Shown one piece after another: positions 25,313 through 34,582 of a stretch of 64,000 bases of DNA. Every line of letters begins with the position of its first letter. Position 1 is the stretch's first letter. The DNA is from Phycisphaerales bacterium (GTDB lineage: Bacteria; Planctomycetota; Phycisphaerae; Sedimentisphaerales; Anaerobacaceae), in the NCBI GenBank assembly GCA_020346325.1, contig CP070782.1, forward strand, positions 4,669,053 through 4,733,052, read 5' to 3'. The notes below the pieces were generated by a model. That model was not told where the DNA came from and ran no database searches. It saw only the letters and a program-made list of their open reading frames with translations. The position numbers and the translations under genes are program-made.

Positions 25313-26239
25313 ATGAAGGTCGTTTCGATCGACAACGTGAGCAAGACATTCGGCAGCGTTCGGGCCGTGTGCGGCCTGACCTTCGCCGTCGAGGCGGGGA
25401 CATGCTTCGGCCTGCTCGGCCCCAACGGCGCCGGCAAGACGACCATGATGAAGATCATCTACGGCAAGGCCACGCGTGACGAGGCCGACGAGGGGACGAT
25501 CGACATCTTTGGCTACGACCCGGCTCGCGACGAACTGCCCATCAAGTATCTCTCCGGCGTGGTGCCCCAGGAGAACAACCTCGACGAGGAGCTCAACGTC
25601 GTCCAGAACCTGTTGATCTACGCGCGATTCTACGCCTTGCCGATGCGTACAGCCCGGCAGCGCATCGATTCCCTGCTGGACTTTCTGGAACTGGCCGAGA
25701 AGGCCAAAGCGAAGATTCGGGAATTGTCGGGCGGGATGAAGCGGCGGCTGGTCATCGCCCGCGCCCTGCTGAACGAGCCGAAACTGTTGATTCTGGACGA
25801 GCCGACGACGGGGCTGGACCCGCAGGTGCGCCATTTGATCTGGGAGAAGCTGCGTCAATTGCGCAACCAGGGCACGACGATCCTGCTGACCACGCACTAC
25901 ATGGAAGAGGCCTTCCAGCTCTGCGATACCGTCCTGATCATGGACAAAGGGCGCAAGGTGATGGAGGACCGCCCCGTGAGGTTGCTGGAGGAGAACATTG
26001 AGAAGTACGTTCTGGAGGTCGCCGAGGAGCAGGCGGAGGAGGCGGCGGGGCAGGAGCGCCTGGATCCCGCCGTCCGGCTCGACCGGTCGCAGGGGATGAG
26101 TCGCTTCTACAGCGACGACATCGAGCGCCTCAAAGCGGTGGCGGACCTGCTGAACGACCACCAGTATTACCTGCGCCAGGCCAACCTCGAGGATGTTTTC
26201 TTGAAGGCTACAGGGAGGGGGCTCAATGAAAAGCAGTAA
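25313..26239 (+). CDS. ABC transporter ATP-binding protein (NodI-like)
   Basis: A 308-aa ABC ATPase: Walker A GPNGAGKTTM, Q-loop VVPQENNLD, signature LSGGMKRRL, Walker B LLILDEPTTGLDP and the switch His in TTHYMEE. The C-terminal domain and the GMKRRL form are those of drug/lipo-oligosaccharide exporters such as NodI and DrrA. It energises the ABC-2 permease whose start overlaps its last 14 bases. The substrate is probably hydrophobic, a lipid or polysaccharide-linked compound, but this is inferred from family only. Confidence 0.92.
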   Translation: MKVVSIDNVSKTFGSVRAVCGLTFAVEAGTCFGLLGPNGAGKTTMMKIIYGKATRDEADEGTIDIFGYDPARDELPIKYLSGVVPQENNLDEELNVVQNLLIYARFYALPMRTARQRIDSLLDFLELAEKAKAKIRELSGGMKRRLVIARALLNEPKLLILDEPTTGLDPQVRHLIWEKLRQLRNQGTTILLTTHYMEEAFQLCDTVLIMDKGRKVMEDRPVRLLEENIEKYVLEVAEEQAEEAAGQERLDPAVRLDRSQGMSRFYSDDIERLKAVADLLNDHQYYLRQANLEDVFLKATGRGLNEKQ

Positions 26240-27017
26240 GACCATGACCTACCCGCCGCTGCCCCGGCGGCTCTACAGCGTCTGGTATCGACACATGCGC
26301 GTGTATACGAAAAACCTTCTGAGCAACGGGCTGCCGCCGTTCCTGGAGCCACTGTTGTTCCTGCTGGGCATCGGGCTGGGGCTGGGCACGTATATCACCG
26401 ATTCGATGGAAGGGATGGCGTACATTGAATTCCTGGGGACCGGCTTGCTGGTCACCACGGCGATGTTTACCGCGACCTTTGAGTGCACGTACGGGGCCTT
26501 TATCCGCCTGGAATTCGACAAGGTCTACGACGGGATGCTGGCGGCGCCGATCACGGTCAACAATCTGATCGTCGGAGAGATCATCTGGGCCGGCACGAAA
26601 GGCCTGTTCTTCTCGTTTGCCGTGCTGTGTATCCTGACCATCTTTCGCATCGTTCATCTGCCCCAGGCGCTGCTGGCCCCGTTGGTGGGCTTCCTGACGG
26701 GCGTGATGTTTGCCAGCATGGCGCTGCTGATTACGTCTTTCGTCAAGACGATCAACCACTTCAATTTCTACCTGACGGGGTTCATCTCACCGATGTTCTT
26801 CTTCTCGGGGGTTGTCTTTCCGGTGAGCAATTTGCCGCCGGCCGTGCGTTTTGTGGCGGAGGTCGTCCCCCTGACGCACGCGGTACGCCTCGTGCGGGCG
26901 GCCTGTACCAACCACTATCGCCTCAACCTGTTGGGCGATCTGGCCTACATGGCGTTCTTCATCGTCATTGTCGGCACGTTAGCGGTGCGACGGCTGCGTA
27001 CGAGACTGGTCAGCTAA
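26226..27017 (+). CDS. ABC-2 type permease (NodJ-like)
   Basis: A 263-aa integral membrane protein with six hydrophobic segments and the ABC-2 layout: an N-terminal amphipathic segment (RRLYSVWYRHMRVYTKNLLS), GLGLGTYI, then TAMFTATFECTYGAF, and GFISPMFFFSGVVFPVSNLP before the last two helices. It overlaps the ATPase gene and has a strong purine-rich ribosome site (AGGGAGGGGG). The two proteins form a complete exporter by homodimerisation of each subunit. Confidence 0.9.
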   Translation: MKSSKTMTYPPLPRRLYSVWYRHMRVYTKNLLSNGLPPFLEPLLFLLGIGLGLGTYITDSMEGMAYIEFLGTGLLVTTAMFTATFECTYGAFIRLEFDKVYDGMLAAPITVNNLIVGEIIWAGTKGLFFSFAVLCILTIFRIVHLPQALLAPLVGFLTGVMFASMALLITSFVKTINHFNFYLTGFISPMFFFSGVVFPVSNLPPAVRFVAEVVPLTHAVRLVRAACTNHYRLNLLGDLAYMAFFIVIVGTLAVRRLRTRLVS

Positions 27018-27040
27018 GTCCGTCCGCGAATTGACGCGGC

Positions 27041-27706
27041 CTAGAACCGGAAATACAGGTTGGCTGAGAACACGGGGTAGATCTTAAAGTCCTCCAGATG
27101 ATCCTCTAAGTCGGCCTCCTGGCGGGCCAGATCGGCGATGAACCCGGGATCCGAGGCTAAGGTGCCACTGGCCGAAAGGTCGACATTCGGCGAGCCGACG
27201 AAGGCGACGCCAAGGTCGGTGACGAAGCCCCAGCGACGGCTCTTACCGAAGGCGTTGCCCCATCCGATGCCGATATAGGGAGCCACGTTGTCGAATCCGA
27301 GACGGCCCGAGAGAACGCCGATTTCGGTCGGCGTGTAGATGTCATCGCCGATTTGGAGGGACTCGCCGGGCGTGCTGTCCAGAGTCGCGTCGCTGTCGTT
27401 GATGACCACGCCGGCACTGATGTGGAACTTCTCATCGAAGGGATACCAGTCCAGCGTCATCGGAAAGGTCAGCATGTCCAGTTCGAAATCATAGTCGATG
27501 TCCGAGTACTCCGCGTCGAAATCGAAACGGAAGGCTCCGACGCCGAGGCGGAGGTTCAGGTCTGTGAGCACGTTTACCATGACGTCGCCACCCAAGCCCA
27601 GCGTGCCGGCCCTTCCGGCAAGAGCGAGTCGGCCGGAATCCGCCCATGTAGCCTGTCCCATCAAGAATGCCAAGGTCAAGGCGAGCAGAACGAGACGTCG
27701 TTTCAT
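27041..27706 (-). CDS. Secreted outer-membrane beta-barrel-like protein
   Basis: A 221-aa protein with a Sec signal (KRRLVLLALTLAFLMGQATWA) and alternating aromatic/Gly-rich strands (LGVGAFRFDFDAEY, YIGIGWGNAFG), ending in YFRF. A terminal Phe with alternating hydrophobic residues is typical for BAM-inserted outer-membrane barrels of 8-10 strands. It probably sits in the outer membrane; function unknown. GGAG lies nine bases before ATG 27706. It is convergent with the ABC permease gene. Confidence 0.75.
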   Translation of the reverse strand: MKRRLVLLALTLAFLMGQATWADSGRLALAGRAGTLGLGGDVMVNVLTDLNLRLGVGAFRFDFDAEYSDIDYDFELDMLTFPMTLDWYPFDEKFHISAGVVINDSDATLDSTPGESLQIGDDIYTPTEIGVLSGRLGFDNVAPYIGIGWGNAFGKSRRWGFVTDLGVAFVGSPNVDLSASGTLASDPGFIADLARQEADLEDHLEDFKIYPVFSANLYFRF

Positions 27707-27923
27707 GATGGAGTCTCCTAAGTTCGTTCGATGTCCATGTCCGTCCAGGTGCTACCGGGACCCACGCTACGTCAGCCGGCATCGGCAGACACGCGGCCTA
27801 CCGCTTTTCTCGGCCCATTTGCGGCCGGGCTTCAGAGGAAATGGCCCAAAGGGGGGTGCTTCTGCCTTCATTTTCTGGCTCGGCTTGCTAAGATAGGTGT
27901 TGTAAGCTTGAGGATTTTCAGAA

Positions 27924-28400
27924 ATGGCGCAAATTGTACTCTCCGGCGATGAGCTTGTCGGCATTCTCCAGGCCAACGGGCTGATTCCCGATCAAGTGAC
28001 AGATATTGAAGTAGATGGCGAAGAGATCAAGCTGAAGGTCAAGACGCCTTGGCCGCTCCTGAAATCGCTCCGCGTGGGGGTACGATTCGAGGGATTTAAT
28101 GACGATCACGTCGCGCTACAATTGGTGACGAACCGTCTTATTGACACGTTCGACTGGCTGGTGGACAAAATGCTGGATTCGTTCCCCCTGGCCGACTACG
28201 GGGGGCGGTGGGAGTATCCGTGCCTCTATGTCGACGTCAACAAGCTCCTTCAGGAGCGGATTCGTGGCGTGAAGATCGACGACGTGGAGTTCTTCGACGG
28301 GCAGTTCCGTATTACCACGGTGCATCCGCCGATTGCCGAGTTCTCGGATGACGCCGAGGCCGATATCGGGGAAGACACCTCTTGCACACCGTCTTTGTAG
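27924..28400 (+). CDS. Hypothetical soluble protein, 158 aa
   Basis: No family recognised. It is an acidic cytoplasmic-looking protein without a signal peptide; a short helical N-terminus (SGDELVGILQANGL) is followed by alternating charged strands (IEVDGEEIKLKVKT) and ends in a disordered acidic tail. No Cys/His metal cluster is seen. The gene stands alone between divergent and convergent neighbours, and no Shine-Dalgarno sequence precedes ATG 27924. Confidence 0.65.
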   Translation: MAQIVLSGDELVGILQANGLIPDQVTDIEVDGEEIKLKVKTPWPLLKSLRVGVRFEGFNDDHVALQLVTNRLIDTFDWLVDKMLDSFPLADYGGRWEYPCLYVDVNKLLQERIRGVKIDDVEFFDGQFRITTVHPPIAEFSDDAEADIGEDTSCTPSL

Positions 28401-28405
28401 GTTGG

Positions 28406-28457
28406 CCTGCCCGACGTGGCGGGCAGGGGAGGCAGCGCGGACCGGCGCGGTCCGCGC
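28406..28457. other. Two adjacent perfect hairpins in a convergent gap
   Basis: CCTGCCCG (28406-28413) pairs with 28420-28427 across a six-base loop, and GCGCGGACC (28435-28443) pairs with 28449-28457 across a five-base loop. They lie between two convergent genes and have no T-run, so they could be Rho-assisted or tail-less terminators acting in both directions, or part of a dispersed repeat. Confidence 0.5.
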
Positions 28458-28564
28458 CTTGCGGTAAAAGCCCGATGGCACGGGGCATGCTGACCTCGTC
28501 AGGATCGGGCCGTCGCCCTGCAGAGACGTTGGCATAAGGTCTCTTACGTCGAGGCCGCAGATCG

Positions 28565-29014
28565 TCAGCGGGGCACCACGCGAATGGTCACAGTGGCCAC
28601 GTGGACGTCTCTGCTGCCTCCCGGCTGGCCGCCCAGCTTGGCGTCTTCGAGTTGGGCGCACACCGTGGCGATTCCCTCGGGAGGATCGATATCGGCCCCC
28701 TGCATTGAGCAGGAGTACTGGCCCTCGATGGCGTCTGTCGGAGTGATGCTGCAACTGAGGGTGAGCTTGAAGTTGCAGAGCACCTCCAGATCGAGACATC
28801 CCTCGTGGTCGTGAATGCTCACCTGCCGCAGTTTGATGACCTCATCCTGGTTGAGGACATGAACCCAGAAGCCCACATCCATCAGAACGGGGATGTCCAC
28901 GAGTTCGTGGGGAACGTAGCTGGAAGGCCAGTAGTCGCACCTTAGCTCTCCGGCCGGAGCGGCGCCGGCCAACAAGGCGGCCGCACAGACCACGATCAGG
29001 CGTAGTCGCAACAT
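28565..29014 (-). CDS. Small secreted protein of unknown function
   Basis: A 149-aa protein with a Sec signal (LRLRLIVVCAAALLAGAAPAG). The mature part contains five cysteines (RCDYW, GCLDL, LCNFK, SCSI, SCSMQ) plus VCAQ, enough for disulfide bonds in the periplasm, and is otherwise beta-rich. No domain was recognised. AAAGGAG lies six bases before ATG 29014; the longer open frame upstream is unsupported. Confidence 0.65.
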   Translation of the reverse strand: MLRLRLIVVCAAALLAGAAPAGELRCDYWPSSYVPHELVDIPVLMDVGFWVHVLNQDEVIKLRQVSIHDHEGCLDLEVLCNFKLTLSCSITPTDAIEGQYSCSMQGADIDPPEGIATVCAQLEDAKLGGQPGGSRDVHVATVTIRVVPR

Positions 29015-29819
29015 ATTCGACTCCTTTCGCTCTCCGACCTCCGCTCCGCAGAGGCGAGTTCTCAATCCCTCGAACAACCTATGCAATTGGCACCAGGGGA
29101 GTGGGGCCCCTGGTGCCAATTCCGCTGAGCCATTCAGCACTTCATCGCTGATCGACCCACGTCGACGCAAGCGTCACGAGACCAGAAAGGAAGAGATCGA
29201 CTACTGGGTGGGAACGAAAATCGCAGGTCGCAGTCGGGGCAGCGCCCTGGGTTAAAACGCTGCCGTTTCTTCGTCATCCGTCTCACTGGCACTTCACGAA
29301 GGTATCCTTTCTTGCGATGGTGACCGGTATCGCTATTTAGGCCGCTGGAGGGGACTTTGGGCTTGACGCGCCATGCATTCTCGCATGCCAAAGCGCCCCC
29401 CTTGGAAAATCGTTCGTTTTGTTCGTTGACTCCCAAGGCTGGAAGATTCCTGGACAGCGGCGCAAAACACGCCGGCGTCCTGGCCTTCGCCAGATTCAAA
29501 CCGGAATCACAGTGTCCCCCTGTAACGTGTGATCCCCCCTTGACCGCCAAAAACAGCACCATGCTCCTGCGAGCAGTTGCCGCCACTCGGCGCAATTTCC
29601 TACGTAGTCCCCGTAGAACCATTGCCCCACCTCCGTGTCACGACGCCGACGATGCCTGGCCGTCGCTGTCGGACGCGCCATCCGTACGCGCCCTCATCCG
29701 TGAAAAGACCACCATCCCTTTTGGTGGCTGTCGGCAGGCCCCTCCTCCACTGAGGGAATGCCATTGGGCGGTTGTATACCGCGCAGGTCTCCGCATGTCA
29801 AGCGCAAAATGGGAAAAAA
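29015..29819. other. 805-base region without a supported gene
   Basis: Only low-confidence reading frames with unusual composition cross this stretch on both strands (for example 29134-29622 minus and 29357-29857 plus). Neither has a ribosome site or family match; one contains a CxxC pair (GRCPDCD). The clearest structure is the perfect palindrome at 29085-29121. I see nothing else that can be named. Confidence 0.4.
29085..29121. repeat. Perfect 15-bp inverted repeat with seven-base centre
   Basis: AATTGGCACCAGGGG (29085-29099) is exactly complementary to 29107-29121. It lies about 70 bases upstream of the small secreted protein gene. It could be an operator for a dimeric regulator, a tail-less terminator, or a strong mRNA 5' hairpin. 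No run of T follows on either strand. Confidence 0.6.
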
Positions 29820-31238
29820 TCACCGCGGCGACATGCTGGACTGGAGAGGCTCTTTGACGTGCGCCACCACGGGAATCCGCAGATGGCGGTCGATTTGCCC
29901 GAACAATCCCATGGTGATACGCAGAATCTTGAATTCGACGGTGTCGGAGTCGCTGATCTTCTCCAGTTCACGAGCGAATTGCTCTTCGTCACGGACGGTT
30001 ACACCGTCGGCCTGCAAGAGCAGATCGCCACTGCGTATGCCGGCGCGACCGGCGGCGCCGTTGGGATCGATTGCCGTGACGATCAGAATCGGGTAGGCAC
30101 TTTCGAAGTCGAAGCGGCGGGCGACCGCCTCGGTGAGCGGGGAAACGTCCATCTGGAAGAGGCGGCGGGCCAGAACACGAGCGTCGGGCAGCGGCCTGGG
30201 CCGCAATGTCAGCTCGACCGTGCGGACCGTCGGGGTCCCACCATTCGGTCGGACATAGCGCAGGCGGATCGGTTCACCCACCTCTTTCGTCATCATCCGA
30301 ACATAGAAGTCAATGACACTGTTGAGCGGGTGGCCGTCCATCTCAATGATGAGATCGCCGGCCGCCAATCCTTTCTGTTGAGCGGGGCTGTCTCCGCTGA
30401 CGGTCTCCACGGCCAGGCCTCGGAACTGCAGGCTCGTTCTCATCCGTCCCATGGTCAGGCCCAGCCGCACACGCCGGAGCCTCTCGGGCATGAGCATGTG
30501 ACTGAGGTTTTCGACGAGCGTGTCGACGGGGATTGCGAAGCCGATGTTCTCGGCATCAGCGCGGATGGCGGTGTTGATGCCGATCACCTGCCCGTTGATG
30601 TTCAGCAGGGGGCCGCCGCTGTTGCCCGGATTGATCGAGGCGTCGGTCTGAATCAGTCCGCGCAGCCAGAGGCCCTCCATGACTTGCAGGTCTCGCCCGG
30701 TGGCGCTGATGACGCCGCTGGTGACGGTGTTGGCGTAACCGTAGGGGTTGCCGATGGCGATGACCGTCTCCCCGATCATCAGGTCACTGCTGCGCCCCAG
30801 ATCCACAAACGGGAGTGTGTCCTCTGTCTCGACAGCCAGGACGGCCAGGTCATTGCTCGCATCGGCGCTGACGACGCGGGCCCGATACTCGCGACCGTCA
30901 CTGAAGACCACTTTGATCCGTTCGACTCCCTCAACCACGTGGGCGTTGGTGACGATGAACCCGTCCCCATGCAGGACGAACCCGGAGCCCAGAACCGGGA
31001 CCTGCTGCTGAAATCGTGGCCCGCGCCGGTCGAACGTGCGCGGCCAGTCGAACTGCGGCCATCCCCGTCGGCTGACCGGGCGCTGCCCGGAAATGTTGAC
31101 CACGGCACCCTGGTTTCTTTCATAGACCGTCACGACGGGAGTCCGGCGATCGAAGCGACGTGTTGGCTCGCCTGCTTCGTTGACACCCGAGGCCATGAGG
31201 ACACCCCACGCGATGATGCACACGACCAACCTACCCAT
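29820..31238 (-). CDS. HtrA/DegP-type serine protease with two PDZ domains
   Basis: A 472-aa periplasmic S1C protease. After an N-terminal signal, the catalytic triad is His100 (VTNAHVVEG), Asp130 (ASNDLAVLAV) and Ser207 (NPGNSGGPLL). Two PDZ domains follow: one around GDSPAQQKGLAAGDLIIEMD and a second around AIDPNGAAGRAGIRSGD. It degrades or refolds misfolded envelope proteins and processes substrates presented through the PDZ domains. ATG 31238 is preceded by GGAGG ten bases upstream. It follows the HEAT-like gene on the same strand with a 229-base gap. Confidence 0.92.
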   Translation of the reverse strand: MGRLVVCIIAWGVLMASGVNEAGEPTRRFDRRTPVVTVYERNQGAVVNISGQRPVSRRGWPQFDWPRTFDRRGPRFQQQVPVLGSGFVLHGDGFIVTNAHVVEGVERIKVVFSDGREYRARVVSADASNDLAVLAVETEDTLPFVDLGRSSDLMIGETVIAIGNPYGYANTVTSGVISATGRDLQVMEGLWLRGLIQTDASINPGNSGGPLLNINGQVIGINTAIRADAENIGFAIPVDTLVENLSHMLMPERLRRVRLGLTMGRMRTSLQFRGLAVETVSGDSPAQQKGLAAGDLIIEMDGHPLNSVIDFYVRMMTKEVGEPIRLRYVRPNGGTPTVRTVELTLRPRPLPDARVLARRLFQMDVSPLTEAVARRFDFESAYPILIVTAIDPNGAAGRAGIRSGDLLLQADGVTVRDEEQFARELEKISDSDTVEFKILRITMGLFGQIDRHLRIPVVAHVKEPLQSSMSPR

Positions 31239-31467
31239 TTGAATCATTCCTCCCACGCCGAACTCCATGAACTGGCAAGGCGTAAAAACCCTCGGGCACC
31301 TGCCGGCGCGGACCTGCGCCGTGTTGGGGCCGATTCTATCCGGGATGATCCGTCGGGAGGAAGCGAAAACCGCCCACGTCGCCCAGCGCGCCTTGGATGC
31401 CCGAGATCGACTGCTGAAAGTGGATGCCTCTTGGTCGTTGAAGCGAGCCCGGAACACGGGTCGGGGC

Positions 31468-31959
31468 TCAACGCTTGCGCGACAGGGGATCGTTGGGCCT
31501 CTTGCCACGCTGAGCATGCTGTCGCGACGTTCCTCGGGTGGGTATCTCTCGTATCTCGAGTTTTGGCCCTCGGCCGCTCCGACGCTTGGCGCGCCGGGGC
31601 CACTTGCCGGTTCCCTTGCCGCGCTTGAGCACGATCAAGGCATTGCCGCAAATCTCGGCTGTCTTTCCGTCTGGATGCTTGAGACCCTCGATCAACACCT
31701 CTTCCGCCAGTTTGCGCATGCGCCCGCGCATCTTGCGGAGTCCATAGGCGGCCGCCCCTTTGGTGCGCCGCGGTGAGTCGCTGAACAGGGCCTCCCGCAG
31801 AATGTCGAGCCCGTCTTCCTGCATCCAGGACAGGTTGAACGCGCTCTGGCGAATCGTGGAGATGTTGGAAGAGTAGAGCTGTTCGCGTAGCTTCGCGAGG
31901 AACTTGACCGACGCCTCATCTTTCTCCCGCCCCGATGGTTTCCTTTTCTCCAGCCTCAT
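31468..31959 (-). CDS. HEAT-repeat-like basic protein
   Basis: A 163-aa protein. The middle holds two or three HEAT-type helical pairs (QSAFNLSWMQEDGLDILREA, then TKGAAAYGLRKMRG and LAEEVLIEGLKHPD), with an Arg/Lys-rich disordered tail that could bind nucleic acid or acidic proteins. AGGAGG lies eight bases before ATG 31959. Close relatives pair such short HEAT segments with scaffolding or lyase-like roles, but the function here is unknown. Confidence 0.7.
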   Translation of the reverse strand: MRLEKRKPSGREKDEASVKFLAKLREQLYSSNISTIRQSAFNLSWMQEDGLDILREALFSDSPRRTKGAAAYGLRKMRGRMRKLAEEVLIEGLKHPDGKTAEICGNALIVLKRGKGTGKWPRRAKRRSGRGPKLEIREIPTRGTSRQHAQRGKRPNDPLSRKR

Positions 31960-32714
31960 AAGGCCACCTCCTTGTTGATCTCGGCCCACGCGCCAGGATT
32001 GTAAAAGGTGGTTTGGCCCCCGGCTCCGGGAAGCGGGAAGACTCCCCCCCTGAGAGGTCGAGAAATCATGATCCAAAAGCCCATCCGACATTCCCCCCGG
32101 CGGTGCTGGGTATGTGGTCGGCCCCCACCCACTCCTTGCCTGGATATCAGCATCCTTGCTTGTCCTCCAGTAAGAAACCCGCGCTTGTACTAAGCTCATC
32201 CGTACCCGATCGGTTGCCTGTGGCGACGCTCCTCTCGTGGACAACCTCAACTCACTGCGTATAACACCTACGAATTATGGCAAGCTTGGCTGCCGATCAG
32301 GGTGCAGATCCATCAAGCGCGCCACCCGGCGTGCCCGACGAGTTCCTGGAGGAACCCGGCAAATACTATCGCTTTGATACTTGCATGAGCGTATTGTCAC
32401 ACCCGCATCAGGCACTGTCAAAACATTTTTTCGCTACGAAGGGTCCTGTTAGCCAGCGCGAGTGAGTCGGGGGCGGACGGATTTGGACGCAGAGGTGTCG
32501 GTCCGCCAAGCCGACGCGCGGGCGCCCGCCCGCGGTGCTAAAATTGCATTTTACTGTAACAAAGTGGCGTTTCCGGGCGTCTCACTATACTAGAGGGTCC
32601 GGGGGCATGGGTGGTTTACCCTGCCAGGGCCGAGGTGGAGGGCTCCTTGGTCCAGCGCAGCGGCCTTGAGGGATGCGGAATTACTTTTTTCCGGCCGACG
32701 TTTTAGCCCAGGGC
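31960..32714. other. 755-base intergenic region with candidate promoters and stems
   Basis: No gene is supported. On the minus strand TTGACA (32421-32416) and GACAAT (32398-32393), 17 bases apart, could drive the HEAT-like gene with a long leader. On the plus strand TATACT (32586-32591) could be a -10 box, and a nine-base-pair stem with two G-U pairs (32628-32654 area) lies in the resulting leader. A GGCGGAC/GTCCGCC inverted repeat occurs at 32473-32507. A 62-codon frame at 32277-32465 is unconvincing. Confidence 0.4.
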
Positions 32715-32743
32715 TTGACTTAAGTTATTGATTTGATTAGACT
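32715..32743 (+). promoter_or_regulatory. Promoter of the type II secretion-like operon
   Basis: TTGACT (32715-32720) and TAGACT (32738-32743) with a 17-base spacer lie just upstream of gspE. The start would be near 32750, giving a very short leader ahead of the GAGGAG ribosome site at 32751-32756. Confidence 0.5.
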
Positions 32744-32761
32744 TCCATATGAGGAGTCCTC

Positions 32762-34510
32762 TTGTGGTTAGGTTGTGAAATAGGGATGAATTCGCAGAGC
32801 GACAGCGTGGGTAAGAAGCGGTTGGGGGAACTGCTGTGTGAAAGGGCGTACCTGAACGAGGCGGATCTCGGGGTCGCTCTGGCCGAGCAGAAGGTGCGGC
32901 ACCGTCGCTTGGGGCAGATTCTCCTGGACCTGGGCTATGTCACCCCGGCGCAACTCAATGAGGCGCTGTCGGTGCAGGCAGGCATCGAGAAGATCGATCT
33001 GGCAACGGTGTCGGTTGCCGGGGAGGTCATCGGTCTGGTCTCGGCCGATTTGGTCAGCAAGTACAACATCTTGCCGCTTTGGCGCGAGAACGGGCGTTTG
33101 GCCGTGGCAATGACCGATCCGTTTCAGCCACAGGTGATGGATGATCTGCGGCTGGTGACCGGGTGTTTTATCCAGCGTTACTATGCGGAGCCGGCGCAGC
33201 TCGAACATGCGGTGTTGCGATTCTACGGGAGCAATGTGGCCCGTATGCTGGATGATCTCGCGCCCGTCGAGCAGCCCAGCGATGAGCAATTGGGCAACGG
33301 CGATTTCTCTCCCGCCAAGCTGCACGAGTTGGCGCGGGAGCCGTCTCTTGTGTATCTGGTGAACCTGATCATTCTCGAGGCCATCGAGGCGCGAGCCAGT
33401 GATATCCACATTGAGCCGTTCGAGCACGAGGTGAGGATCAAGTATCGCATCGATGGCATTCTGGTGGAGAAGACCCCTTCATCGAAGCGACTCCAGGCGG
33501 CGATTGTCTCCCGGATCAAGATCATGGCCGATATGAACATTGCCGAACGGTTCGTGCCCCAAGATGGTCACATCGAGTTCATGGGCAAGAATGGGAAGAT
33601 CGACATTCGTGTTTCGACCATTCCGACCGTGTTCGGGGAGGCCGCCGAGTTGCGTCTGCTCGATCGCACGGCGTCACTGATCAACCTCACGGATCTGGGC
33701 ATGAACCCTGAGACGCTCGATGGGTTTTCCAAGTGCCTGAACAAGACCCATGGCATTGTCCTGGTCACCGGCCCGACGGGATCGGGCAAGACGACCACCC
33801 TCTACGCGGCACTGAACAGCATCTATTCGCCGGGTGTCAAGATGATCACCATCGAGGATCCGGTCGAATACCAACTCGACGGGATCAACCAGATGCCGGT
33901 CAACGCCAAGCGCGGTCTGACCTTTTCAACAGGCTTGCGCCATATCCTCCGGCACGATCCGGATATCATCATGGTGGGCGAGATTCGCGATCGCGACACG
34001 GCCGACATCGCTATCCGCGCGGCACTGACGGGCCACTTGGTGTTCTCCACGCTGCACACGAACGATGCGGCCGGCGCGGTGACCCGCTTGATCGACATGG
34101 GTGTCGAGCCGTTCCTGTTGGCCAGTTCGCTCGAAGGCATCCTGGCTCAGCGTCTGGTACGCAAGATCTGTCCCAAGTGCAGGAGTTTTTATCAGCCCGA
34201 CGAACATATCCTCCAGAGTCTCAACGGGGCGGCGCGGTTCGACTCCGGCACGCAGTTCTACCACGGCACCGGCTGCGACGAATGTAACCAGACGGGGCTG
34301 ACGGGCCGCGTCGGTATTTTTGAGTTACTCCGTATCACGAGCAAGCTGCGTGAATTGATCGCCGCGCGACCGACTACGGAGCAGATCAGCAGGGAGGCTC
34401 CGGCCGACCACATCAGCATGGTCCACGATGGCATCGCGAAGGTGGCTCAGGGCATTACGACGCCCGAGGAGGTCTTCAGGGTGGCCAAGACCATTGATGA
34501 GGACGACTGA
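32762..34510 (+). CDS. gspE: GspE/PulE-type secretion ATPase
   Basis: A 582-aa cytoplasmic hexameric ATPase that drives pseudopilus assembly. An N-terminal MshEN/GspE-N domain (LGELLCERAYLNEADLGVAL) is followed by the catalytic domain: Walker A GPTGSGKTTTLYAAL, Asp box ITIEDPVEYQLDGINQ, Walker B DPDIIMVGEIRD, His box GHLVFSTLHTNDA, and a four-Cys zinc site (CPKC...CDECN). TTG 32762 has GAGGAG five bases upstream; ATG 32786 is the alternative and leaves the domain intact. First gene of the secretion operon. Confidence 0.95.
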   Translation: MWLGCEIGMNSQSDSVGKKRLGELLCERAYLNEADLGVALAEQKVRHRRLGQILLDLGYVTPAQLNEALSVQAGIEKIDLATVSVAGEVIGLVSADLVSKYNILPLWRENGRLAVAMTDPFQPQVMDDLRLVTGCFIQRYYAEPAQLEHAVLRFYGSNVARMLDDLAPVEQPSDEQLGNGDFSPAKLHELAREPSLVYLVNLIILEAIEARASDIHIEPFEHEVRIKYRIDGILVEKTPSSKRLQAAIVSRIKIMADMNIAERFVPQDGHIEFMGKNGKIDIRVSTIPTVFGEAAELRLLDRTASLINLTDLGMNPETLDGFSKCLNKTHGIVLVTGPTGSGKTTTLYAALNSIYSPGVKMITIEDPVEYQLDGINQMPVNAKRGLTFSTGLRHILRHDPDIIMVGEIRDRDTADIAIRAALTGHLVFSTLHTNDAAGAVTRLIDMGVEPFLLASSLEGILAQRLVRKICPKCRSFYQPDEHILQSLNGAARFDSGTQFYHGTGCDECNQTGLTGRVGIFELLRITSKLRELIAARPTTEQISREAPADHISMVHDGIAKVAQGITTPEEVFRVAKTIDEDD

Positions 34511-34582
34511 GGATTTTGGCAAATGCAGGGGGAGGGGAAGAACGACGGAACCGTCAACCTTGCGATTTCGGTGGAGTAGCGT

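Noticed and set aside
29134-29857. Overlapping reading frames on both strands in the intergenic region
   Set aside because: They have mixed composition, lack ribosome sites and family similarity; one CxxC pair is not enough to claim a zinc protein.
32277-32465. A 62-codon frame upstream of gspE
   Set aside because: No ribosome site and no recognisable sequence; the stretch looks like ordinary intergenic DNA.
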